Shown here one piece after another: positions 34,100 through 41,654 of a stretch of 41,654 nucleotides of DNA (positions are counted from its first letter, which is position 1; every line of letters starts with the position of its first letter). A program made the translations under genes and the position numbers. Source of the stretch: an uncultured Clostridia bacterium. Its GTDB lineage: Bacteria > Bacillota > Clostridia > Lachnospirales > Anaerotignaceae. The stretch is taken from assembly GCA_945868505.1 (NCBI GenBank), contig CAMBLO010000021.1, forward strand, positions 1 through 41,654, written 5' to 3'. Under the pieces are notes generated by a model, which was not told where the DNA came from, did not search any database, and saw nothing but the letters and a program-made list of their open reading frames with translations.

Positions 34100-37000
34100 A
34101 AGGAAGAGTTGGTTTTGGAAAAAGACTGCTGGCATTGGCTCTGTGTACTGTGATGGGGCTGACGGCAGTGCCCATTTATGGTGTGCAGAAGGCCTATGGG
34201 GCTGAACTGGGCGGTGTTAGCGAGACGCATTGGGCAAGAAATGCTCTGGACAATATGGTAAATGCAGGCATATTAAGCGGCGACAAAGATGGACAGTTAC
34301 ATCCTGACAGAGCCGTGACAAGGGCAGAATATGTGGCAATGCTGAACAGAGCCTTTAACTATAGTTCTTATAAGGACAGAAACCTTCCCTTTCGGGATAT
34401 CACAGGGGAGGAATGGTATGCAGATCATATCCGTGTGGCATACGCCCAGGGATATTTCTCAGGTATTTCGCCTAATCTGGCCGGAGCATCAAGACCGGTT
34501 ACCAGAGAGGAAGCTGCTGCGCTGATTTGCAGAAATCTGAAGGTGGACAAGCAGACATTACAGGTTTATGAGTTTACGGATGGCAAAGAAGTAAGCCAGT
34601 GGAGCCGCGGCGTTGTCGGTGCAGCGGTGGAAAAAGGCTATATCCATGGCTATGCGGACGGAAGCTTCCGCCCGAAGCAGAATATTTCCAGAGCAGAGGC
34701 CGCAGCCATGCTGTCCAATTCTCTGGGAACGATTGTTTCAGACAGAGGAACCTATGGGTATGGCATGGTTCAAGGGAATATGACGATTTCCAGCTCCGGT
34801 GTGGAATTGCAGGATGCGGTGATTACAGGCGACCTTTATATTACAGAGGGAGTCGGAAGCGGCTATGTAAACCTGAAAAATGTGACAGTTTTGGGGGAAG
34901 TTATTGTCTGTGGCGGCGGTGAAGGCAACTGGGGCGGCAACAGTGTCGTGTTGGACAATTGCACCATTAAAAAACTGACGGTGGATGGCCCTGATGACAG
35001 ACCGTTGGCTCTGTATGCAAAGGGCAACACAAATGTTGAAAATACCAACGTGAAATCCAATACATTTTTGGAAAATCATGAGGATACCGTTCCCGGTTTT
35101 GATAATATCAGGGTAGTAGGACCTGAAAATACCCAACTGCATCTTTCCGGTGATTTTAAAGCAGTGCAGATCATAAATCCTAAGAATCATGTGCAGCTTG
35201 GCAAGGGCAGTATTAAAAATCTGACTGTGGATGAGGATGCGGCAGGCAGTAAAATTACATTAGACAGAAATACTGTAGTCAAAAATCTGCGTATCGATGG
35301 CGTCAGTCAGGTTGTTGGCAGAGGGGAGATTGAAAATCTGACGGTAACCACTAATGGGGTGAGAGTAGAAACCCTTCCTGATCAGATTGAGATTCGTCCG
35401 GGTGTTACTGCGAATATAGCGGGAGAAAACATGACAAGTCTGGATGCTGAGGAATCTTCTTCCAGACCTAGGATTCTGGCAGGATATCCCCAGGCAGATG
35501 AGACTACACCTACATCCACAAAAATGCTCTTTTCCGCAAATAAGCCGGGAACGATCCGCTGGGCGCTGACCTATGGCGATGCAGATGAGCTTACAGAAGA
35601 TGAAATCATGAAGCCGTCCACAATAAATGCCATCAAAAAAAGTGGCACATTGGCTGTGGACGAGTCGGGAAAAGAACTGAGTATTTCGCTGAGTGGGTTG
35701 GAATCTAACACAAAATATACCCTTTCGGCGGTATTGGTGGATGCCAGAGGCGATATAAGCCGAATCAAGGAAGAAGTATTCCGTACAGCGGATAACACAA
35801 AGCCGGGCTTTGTTTCCGGATACCCGCGGACGGTACCTGAAAGCAGCAATAGCTTAAACATTGAAGCCATGCCCACAAAGGATTGCACATTATACTGGGC
35901 AGTATTCCAGAAAGGGGCTGTTGCGCCCACGGCATATCAGCTGCGCAGTCAGGATCTGAATGGTGAGATTGCCAGCGGCGTACGCAAGAAAAGCGAAAGA
36001 AACATCGAATATAGAATGCTTGTGTCTGGTTTAAAAGAGAAGGAAGTATATGATGTTTATATCATGGCCAGCGATGGGGAAAATGATTCCCAGATCGTGA
36101 AGTTGTCGGGAACAACGAAGGATACGACACCTCCCGAATTTACCAGAGAAACGCCCCGTGGGGATAAAACCACGGATACTTCTGTGGATGTGAAGGTGGC
36201 AGCAAACGAAGACGCTACCGTATATTATGTAGTGTGTGAATGGGGCGATACCTTCCCGGTACCGGTTCCCCCTTCTACGGAAAAACCTGCGCTGGACAGT
36301 GAAGAAGCCAAAAATCAGGTGCTTACAGGGAATAATGCCTTTAAGGCGGGAAAAGCCAGCCTGAAGGCAAATACAGAAGCAACAGTAAAGATCAGCGGAG
36401 GACTGAAAGCACAAACGCCCTATCAATTGTTTATGGTACTGCAGGACAAGGCGGGCAATCTTTCCGAAGTAAAGAAAATCAACATCAAGACAAGAGATGT
36501 GATTCCCCCCACGGCAAAGGTGGAATTTGATGATCCCATTGGCGGCAAGGCAAAGGTGGAAGAACCTATTCGGATTGTATTTAGCGAAATTGTCTGGAAC
36601 AGCACGAATATGAAGGAACTGACACAGGGCAACCTGACGGAGGATATTGTCAAGCTCTATGATATCACCACAGGTAAAGCCCAGGATGTTACCATCCATT
36701 ATGACAAGATAAAAGTGGAAACAGGTGAAAATAATGAAACAGTCTTAGTATTCCCTCCGGAGGCATTTGAAAATGCGGATGGCGGGACCGGGCTGAACAG
36801 CGGCAGCCGTTATCAGTTTGAACTGAGCAATATTACAGATACTTCCGGCAATGCCATGAAGAATAAAACATTGCTGGATATCTTTGAGACAGTACCGCCT
36901 TTGGTAGAATTGACAGAAACACCCACATCGGGCGGGATGGACTATACCTTCTCTTTGGAGCCCCAGTCCAAAAAGACGTCAGACCTGATTCTGTTTGACA

Positions 37001-38793
37001 TGATTTTTGAATCGGATACGACCATTGAATTTGAGCTATACAAAAGAGACAAAAGAGAAGATCCCAATAGTCCCTTTGAAAAATTCGAAGGAAATGATTA
37101 TAAACCCTTCATTTGGGAGAACGCCGCCACAACCCTGTACTATATCATCGACAAAGGGATGAATGACGGTAGAGATTATACCTTTGAAAAATTCAACGAG
37201 TTGAAGGATTATCAGGAATATGGTGTGAAGATTCTCAAAATAGATGGTGACGATCAACGCAATGGCTGGAATCATATTGTGAATATTGATGTAAAGTGTG
37301 TGGCAGGGCCATACAGACAGCTTTCCACATTGGCGGCAGACCCTATCGGCAACTATAATACCATCGTTAAAAATGGGATGGCATCTAATGTGAATTATTC
37401 CACCCAGGATTTAAAGGATTCCATGAAATTTACCATGGAGATTCCTTTTACAGATACGTTGGTGCCGGAATTTGTAGAAGATTATCCTCATTTGAAATCC
37501 GATCCGAATTTGGCACCTGAGGATGCTATGATTACAGATATTTTGATTCGTCCCCGTTTGAAAACAAACCGAGGCGCAACCATGTTTTATCTGATCGCAC
37601 CTAAGGGGGTCATTGAAGTTAAAAAAAATGGGGAAGGGAACCCGATACAGGCTGAATTGGACAAGCTGGCACTGCCTATTATTGCCAATGCCTTTAGAGA
37701 TGGAAATATCATCTGGGGCACCTATAACATAGAAAGCGGCAATGTGGTGTATCAGCCAACCTTCCCTACAAAGGGTGAATTGACGCCGGAAAAGGAATAT
37801 GAAGCATTCTTTGTATTGAAGAGTACACCGCCGGAGCCTTCCAAGGTATATTACAGAGCCTTTGAAACAACGCCCATCGCACCACCTACTTTAGATGCGA
37901 GGGTTGTTGCTCAGGGCGAGAATACTGCACAGATTCAGATTCAGTCAGATAAAAATGCGAGAGTGGACTGGATCATCCTGAACAGAAGCGATGCAGCTCA
38001 GTATCTGGAATATGACGCAGCCGGAAAGGCTTCGGTAAAACAGGAGAAGGTTTCTCAGGTAACAACCATCATTCGAAATGGTAATAAAAACACATTGGTG
38101 ACACCCCATGATTACGGCAGCGGTGTGGCGAAGCTAAATCGGCAAAGCAACGAATATGAGCTGTTGGTAGATGCAACCAGATTGCAGAGAGACAACTATT
38201 ACGTTCTGTTGGCTGTGGCAAGGATGGAGCTTTCCAATGGACAGTCCGTCGGCAATGATTCCGTGATCGCTGTTTCTGAGGAATTCACAGCCAAGGATGT
38301 GACACCGCCTGCGATTATTCCCAGCGACGGCAATGACCGTCTGGCGACAGAGATTGGGGCGAGGTCAATTTCGAATCCTGGCGGACCTTATGGCGGGAAC
38401 GTGATCATAGAATTTACGGAGCCTCTTTACTATATGTCTAGTGAAGGTGCGGAAGCCAAGCCGCTGACGGTAGAGGTCTTTAGAAATGAATTTCTGAAGG
38501 ATTTGCAAAGTACGGCTACATTTACGGAACAGAATATCATGACCCGGCCGGTTCCTACGGAAAATGGTGGAACTGCAAATGCGGTGATCGGATGTAAACT
38601 GACCTTCCTAAACGCAGTGGATGGCACTACTGCAGGTGTCAGAATGTTGCTGTGCGATGCAGAGAGGAATATGATGGATCCGTTCAGCATTGTTTTCCAT
38701 GATGAAGAAGATTATGGAGCAGAAAATGCTGATGAACGGAAACAATCCAGAAGAAAATCCTATTGGTCTTATCGTTATAGACCGACGACATAA
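34096..38793 (+). CDS. Giant SLH-domain cell-surface protein (S-layer type)
   Basis: 1565 residues. Signal peptide 1-36 (basic GFGKR, hydrophobic core, likely cut after AYGA). Three SLH domains at ~40-85, ~97-148 and ~158-210, with TRAEYVAMLNRAF, TREEAAALICRNL and SRAEAAAMLSNSL; they bind secondary cell-wall polymer. Residues ~215-440 form short-strand repeats like a right-handed beta-helix. Then follow five related beta-sandwich modules, starting with PRILAGYPQ, PGFVSGYPR, PEFTRETPR, PEFVEDYPH and PPTLDARVV. Between and after them are Ig-like stretches (PPTAKVEFDD, VIIEFTEPLYY). No LPXTG anchor. The ATG overlaps the PilZ stop. Ligand or enzymatic role unknown. Confidence 0.88.
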   Translation: MKGRVGFGKRLLALALCTVMGLTAVPIYGVQKAYGAELGGVSETHWARNALDNMVNAGILSGDKDGQLHPDRAVTRAEYVAMLNRAFNYSSYKDRNLPFRDITGEEWYADHIRVAYAQGYFSGISPNLAGASRPVTREEAAALICRNLKVDKQTLQVYEFTDGKEVSQWSRGVVGAAVEKGYIHGYADGSFRPKQNISRAEAAAMLSNSLGTIVSDRGTYGYGMVQGNMTISSSGVELQDAVITGDLYITEGVGSGYVNLKNVTVLGEVIVCGGGEGNWGGNSVVLDNCTIKKLTVDGPDDRPLALYAKGNTNVENTNVKSNTFLENHEDTVPGFDNIRVVGPENTQLHLSGDFKAVQIINPKNHVQLGKGSIKNLTVDEDAAGSKITLDRNTVVKNLRIDGVSQVVGRGEIENLTVTTNGVRVETLPDQIEIRPGVTANIAGENMTSLDAEESSSRPRILAGYPQADETTPTSTKMLFSANKPGTIRWALTYGDADELTEDEIMKPSTINAIKKSGTLAVDESGKELSISLSGLESNTKYTLSAVLVDARGDISRIKEEVFRTADNTKPGFVSGYPRTVPESSNSLNIEAMPTKDCTLYWAVFQKGAVAPTAYQLRSQDLNGEIASGVRKKSERNIEYRMLVSGLKEKEVYDVYIMASDGENDSQIVKLSGTTKDTTPPEFTRETPRGDKTTDTSVDVKVAANEDATVYYVVCEWGDTFPVPVPPSTEKPALDSEEAKNQVLTGNNAFKAGKASLKANTEATVKISGGLKAQTPYQLFMVLQDKAGNLSEVKKINIKTRDVIPPTAKVEFDDPIGGKAKVEEPIRIVFSEIVWNSTNMKELTQGNLTEDIVKLYDITTGKAQDVTIHYDKIKVETGENNETVLVFPPEAFENADGGTGLNSGSRYQFELSNITDTSGNAMKNKTLLDIFETVPPLVELTETPTSGGMDYTFSLEPQSKKTSDLILFDMIFESDTTIEFELYKRDKREDPNSPFEKFEGNDYKPFIWENAATTLYYIIDKGMNDGRDYTFEKFNELKDYQEYGVKILKIDGDDQRNGWNHIVNIDVKCVAGPYRQLSTLAADPIGNYNTIVKNGMASNVNYSTQDLKDSMKFTMEIPFTDTLVPEFVEDYPHLKSDPNLAPEDAMITDILIRPRLKTNRGATMFYLIAPKGVIEVKKNGEGNPIQAELDKLALPIIANAFRDGNIIWGTYNIESGNVVYQPTFPTKGELTPEKEYEAFFVLKSTPPEPSKVYYRAFETTPIAPPTLDARVVAQGENTAQIQIQSDKNARVDWIILNRSDAAQYLEYDAAGKASVKQEKVSQVTTIIRNGNKNTLVTPHDYGSGVAKLNRQSNEYELLVDATRLQRDNYYVLLAVARMELSNGQSVGNDSVIAVSEEFTAKDVTPPAIIPSDGNDRLATEIGARSISNPGGPYGGNVIIEFTEPLYYMSSEGAEAKPLTVEVFRNEFLKDLQSTATFTEQNIMTRPVPTENGGTANAVIGCKLTFLNAVDGTTAGVRMLLCDAERNMMDPFSIVFHDEEDYGAENADERKQSRRKSYWSYRYRPTT

Positions 38794-38840
38794 GCAGAGT
38801 ACTATCGGACCATATAGGTGGCAAATGACAAAGAGGAAAG

Positions 38841-38870
38841 GAGGCACCTGCTTTTAGGAGGAGGTGCCTC
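38841..38870 (+). other. Stem-loop without a clear T-tract
   Basis: GAGGCACCT (38841-38849) pairs perfectly with AGGTGCCTC (38862-38870) around a 12-base loop containing TAGGAGG. Only GTT follows, so it is a weak terminator at best. It lies between the SLH-protein stop and the next ATG and could serve as an RNA-processing or leader structure. Confidence 0.5.
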
Positions 38871-38906
38871 GTTAGGAAATTGTCAGGATAAAAAGGCGGT
38901 AAAAGA

Positions 38907-39875
38907 ATGGGCAAGAAAAAGGACGAGAAAAAGGATAAGAAAAAAGGCAAGAAAAAAATCATATTGATTGGCTTGCTGGTGGCTGTCATTGCGGCTGCGG
39001 CGGCATATTTCCTTGTGATCAGAGAAAAGGGCGGCGGAAAACCAAAGCTGCCTGACCCTGTGGAAGCCTATACGCTGCAGGAGGAAAGCGTTGCCTCCAT
39101 TACAGCAGCGTTTGAGGAAAAGGGGAAGGAAGTCCTTCTTTCCGTTTCCACCAGCAGTGAACCAGAAGACGAAGAAGATAAAAAAGACAAAGAAGATAGC
39201 GAAAAGGAAGAAGATTCAGACCGGACGATGCAGGAAGACGAGGAAGCTGGGGGAGATTGGAGCTATTATTATTACAGAATAGGCCCCGACAGCGAGGATA
39301 CGATAGAGAAGTATAAGGAATTTCTGCTGGAGGAAGGTTTTGAATTGGTTACAAATGATAAGGACTTTAAGCAGCCTGTCAGTCAATATGCAGAAGCATA
39401 TCAGAGGGACGGGGCGCAAAAGGGACGGTTATTTGTCATTGAACTGGAATATCCCATGGCAGGAGACTCTGCCACAGGGATTTACAGCATCAAGGTAAGA
39501 CTGGAGGAAAAACTTCAGATACAGCCTGTGACCAGAGACGAAACACTGAAATATTTCAAGGGACTGGATCCGAAACTTCTGGGTCTGGAAAAACCCATAG
39601 AAGAATATAGCATTATGATGGATATGGGCAGAACCTTTGTGGATGGCAAGGAATGCTATGGTATCAGCCTCTATGAAAAGGGCGAGGAAGAAGAAAGTTA
39701 TTTTGTCAAGAAATTCTATCTTTCTCTGGCAGAAAAGAAGCTGTATGAATATCTGGGCGGAGATATCATAGGGATGCAGCAAAACAGCAGCGTTTCCGGC
39801 AGTGCGGAGAGTTCTGCATCGGCATCTGGCAGCTCGGGCGAAGTACATGACTGGAATATTGGCCCGACAGAGTGA
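38907..39875 (+). CDS. Single-pass membrane protein with acidic extracellular domain, unknown function
   Basis: 322 residues; not recognised. A Lys-rich cytoplasmic N-terminus (MGKKKDEKKDKKKGKKK) is followed by one membrane helix (~18-38, IILIGLLVAVIAAAAAYFLV), placing the rest outside. Residues ~85-115 are a run of Asp/Glu/Lys, then a folded alpha/beta part (for example SEDTIEKYKEFLLEEGFELV), and a Ser-rich tail. It lacks catalytic motifs. A weak ribosome binding site (AAAAGGCGG) lies upstream. The terminator at 39937 ends the unit. The neighbours suggest an envelope role. Confidence 0.75.
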   Translation: MGKKKDEKKDKKKGKKKIILIGLLVAVIAAAAAYFLVIREKGGGKPKLPDPVEAYTLQEESVASITAAFEEKGKEVLLSVSTSSEPEDEEDKKDKEDSEKEEDSDRTMQEDEEAGGDWSYYYYRIGPDSEDTIEKYKEFLLEEGFELVTNDKDFKQPVSQYAEAYQRDGAQKGRLFVIELEYPMAGDSATGIYSIKVRLEEKLQIQPVTRDETLKYFKGLDPKLLGLEKPIEEYSIMMDMGRTFVDGKECYGISLYEKGEEEESYFVKKFYLSLAEKKLYEYLGGDIIGMQQNSSVSGSAESSASASGSSGEVHDWNIGPTE

Positions 39876-39936
39876 GAAAAGTAGTAAAAATTGATATAAA
39901 ATCTGTTTTTTGCATGGTTTTGGTCGATATATAAAT

Positions 39937-39978
39937 AAAGGGCAGCAGACAGGGGCTCCACTGTTCGCTGCCCTTTTT
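39937..39978 (+). terminator. Intrinsic terminator upstream of the second fliD-like gene
   Basis: AAAGGGCAGC (39937-39946) pairs with GCTGCCCTTT (39967-39976), with a small inner hairpin in the loop, followed by a short T run to 39978. It stands 61 bases after the membrane-protein stop and only 23 bases before the next ATG. Confidence 0.85.
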
Positions 39979-40001
39979 ATATCCGGAGAAAGGAGTTGAG
40001 G

Positions 40002-41300
40002 ATGATGTCAGTAAATGGAATTGGACAGGGGTATTACGGTAACTACTACGGCACAGGCAGTATATCTTCTCTGCATAAACTGCAGATGCAGCAGGCTATC
40101 CAAAGAACCAACAGTTCTTCTGCGTTGAATCGCTCCAATGTGACACGGTACATGGACAGTTCCAGTACGAATTTCCTGAAGAGTTACAACAGCAGTATGG
40201 CATCTCTGATGAGTGATGCCAGTGCTTTACGTACGGGAAACGCTTCCGGTCTGTGGAATAAGACGGCTGTCAGCTCCTCTGATAAATCTGTTTTGGAAGT
40301 GAAACAGAATTATCGCATGAGTACACAAGATACCTATCAGGTCGATGTAAAACAGCTTGCCGCAAAGCAGAAAAACAGTTCCAACGGCATTGCGGAAAAT
40401 GCGCTTGCGCAAAAGGATGCAATCTTTTCCATCTCCAATGAAAAGGGCACTTTTTCCTTCCGTCTGGAAGCCCGGGATAAAGAAGGAAATTTCAAAACGG
40501 ATGGGCAGATGCTGAAGGAAATGGCTGAGGTTGTGAATCAGAGCGATATTGGAGTAAAGGCATCCGTTTCTACAAAGGATGGGATTTCTCAAATCACATT
40601 CACTTCGGAAAGCACAGGCAAGAAGAATGCTTTCCGTATGGAAGGAGAATTCGCGGAAGCAAATGGACTCAGCAAAGCTTCTGCAGAGGCACAGGATGCG
40701 GTATACACCGTATCCAAAAACGGGCGGCAGGAACAGACATATACCTCCGCCGAAAATACAGTAACTCTGGATTACGGGCGCATGAGCGCAACCTTTGGGG
40801 GTACTGGTGAAGCAACCGTGAAAGCGGGAGTGGACATCGATGGGGTTGTTTCTGCCACAGGAAATCTGGTGGACAGTTATAACAGTACGATTTCCATGCT
40901 TCAGAAAAATGTGGACAGAGGATATGGTGTAGAGCGTCAGCTTAATCAGATGCGACAGTCCTCTTTGTCTGATAAATCTCTGGAGCTGCTCGGTATCACA
41001 AAGGATAGCAACGGCAAAATGTATTTGGATGAGACCAAGCTGAGGAACAGCCTGGAAACAAATCCGGCACTGACCAAAGAACTGCTGGGAGGTTCCTTCA
41101 GTCTGGCGCAGAGTATGTTTGATGATGGAAGGCAGGGGCTTTCGCAGTCAGGCGCCTCCCTTCTTCAGAATGACGTGGAAACGGCATATAACAATAGCTA
41201 TTCCAATCCTTTTCAGTTGATGGGATTGTATAGCCGTTCAGGTGCTTATACCATGACGAATTTTTATACCGTCGGCAATTTCATCAATATGTTGCTGTGA
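40002..41300 (+). CDS. Second FliD-like protein lacking the usual cap N-terminus
   Basis: 432 residues. From residue ~100 to the end it follows FliD: YQVDVKQLAAKQ, then two D2/D3-type modules (FRLEARDKEGNF, ITFTSESTGKKNAFRM), LVDSYNSTISMLQKN and LELLGITKDSNGKMYLDETKL. The N-terminal ~100 residues are Ser/Asn/Tyr-rich and lack the FliD LASGLDTD motif; the C-terminal coiled coil is replaced by SNPFQLMGLYSRSGAYT. There is no signal peptide, so the flagellar gate is the likely exit if exported. Start chosen at 40002, six bases after AAAGGAG; ATG 40005 and TTG 39996 are alternatives. Confidence 0.75.
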   Translation: MMSVNGIGQGYYGNYYGTGSISSLHKLQMQQAIQRTNSSSALNRSNVTRYMDSSSTNFLKSYNSSMASLMSDASALRTGNASGLWNKTAVSSSDKSVLEVKQNYRMSTQDTYQVDVKQLAAKQKNSSNGIAENALAQKDAIFSISNEKGTFSFRLEARDKEGNFKTDGQMLKEMAEVVNQSDIGVKASVSTKDGISQITFTSESTGKKNAFRMEGEFAEANGLSKASAEAQDAVYTVSKNGRQEQTYTSAENTVTLDYGRMSATFGGTGEATVKAGVDIDGVVSATGNLVDSYNSTISMLQKNVDRGYGVERQLNQMRQSSLSDKSLELLGITKDSNGKMYLDETKLRNSLETNPALTKELLGGSFSLAQSMFDDGRQGLSQSGASLLQNDVETAYNNSYSNPFQLMGLYSRSGAYTMTNFYTVGNFINMLL

Positions 41301-41309
41301 GGCTGCATA

Positions 41310-41331
41310 GGGAACGGAGCCGTTCCCTTTT
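41310..41331 (+). terminator. Intrinsic terminator after the second fliD-like gene
   Basis: GGGAACG (41310-41316), a GAGC loop, CGTTCCC (41321-41327), then TTTT. It lies 10 bases after the stop codon. Confidence 0.88.
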
Positions 41332-41639
41332 GCATAAAGAACTGGAGGTTTCGCTGGCTGATGCCTGTGCGGGGCTCGTTTTTGTCAAGTGCTAAAAAAG
41401 TATGCTACAAGAAAGAGACATATTGAACTTGTATAAAAAAACTATGTATTATTTGTATTTTTTGACATAATTAGATAAACATACAAAATGTCACAGAAAA
41501 TATGTGGAATTCTATATACAATGAGGGTAATATATGAATTATATAGAAGTATATTGTAATTTCATGTAAATAAAAGTCGAAAGAAAAGAAAGGGGTCGTG
41601 TAAAATCGATTCAATTTAAGAAAAGGAAGGGAAGGTACT
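41332..41639. other. AT-rich intergenic region upstream of a new gene
   Basis: No open frame of note. TTGACA at 41462-41467 looks like a sigma-A -35, but no good -10 is found at 16-18 bases. No sigma-D element with correct spacing is seen. AAGGAAGGGAAGG just before 41640 is a ribosome binding site for the gene that follows. Confidence 0.5.
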
Positions 41640-41654
41640 ATGAAAGAAAGAAGA
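41640..41654 (+). CDS. Start of a gene cut by the window end
   Basis: ATG at 41640 follows GGAAGGGAAGG at suitable spacing and opens a frame (MKERR) that runs off the window. Nothing can be said about its product. Confidence 0.5.

Overview
The window is a 41.6-kb flagellar and chemotaxis island from a Gram-positive bacterium, most likely a motile member of the Clostridia (Lachnospirales-like; inferred from gene content, not from a search). The diagnostic set is FliY-type motor switch, CheC/CheD/CheV, FlgM-FlgN-FlgK-FlgL-DUF6470-FliW-CsrA in the order known from Bacillus, SLH-domain surface protein, strong AGGAGG/GAGGTG ribosome binding sites with many TTG and GTG starts, and sigma-D type promoters of the form TAAA-N15-GTCGATAT. 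I saw no rRNA, tRNA, CRISPR array, insertion sequence or phage gene.

Layout. (1) 1-12426, all plus strand, one long motor/export/chemotaxis operon: fliY (5' cut), cheY, fliO, fliP, fliQ, fliR, flhB, flhA, sigma-D (fliA), two FlgF/FlgG-type rod proteins, cheC, cheD, cheV and an EAL-HDOD protein, closed by a perfect-stem terminator. (2) 12434-14125, minus: a ParA-type ATPase and a ComFB-domain protein with a 42-bp tandem repeat. (3) 14165-17677, plus: fliD, fliS and a probable fliT. (4) 17681-19185: a C39-type secreted peptidase (minus) and a lone FtsE-type ATPase (plus). (5) 19210-21225: flagellin with a long structured leader. (6) 26834-21252, minus: flgM, flgN, flgK, flgL, DUF6470, fliW, csrA. 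(7) 31707-26935, minus: cheA, cheW, cheR, cheB. (8) 31737-38793, plus: FliK-like protein, FlhX, PilZ protein and a 1565-residue SLH-domain protein. (9) 38907-41300, plus: a one-pass membrane protein and a second FliD-like protein; a new gene begins at 41640.

How it works together. FliO/P/Q/R with FlhA/FlhB form the export gate, FliY with CheY, CheC, CheD, CheV, CheA, CheW, CheR and CheB form the signalling path to the motor, and sigma-D with its anti-sigma factor FlgM times the late genes. FliW, CsrA and the flagellin leader form a homeostatic loop: CsrA can bind a GGA hexaloop and the Shine-Dalgarno of the flagellin mRNA, and FliW relieves this.

Most unusual points: flhF and flhG are missing between flhA and sigma-D, while a ParA-ComFB pair sits a few genes away; FlgK carries a roughly 190-residue helical insertion; a PilZ protein is translationally coupled to a giant S-layer-type protein; there is a second, shortened FliD-like protein; and CheC has lost the conserved Asn of its first phosphatase site. 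Three proteins (EAL-HDOD, ComFB, PilZ) point to cyclic-di-GMP input into this locus.
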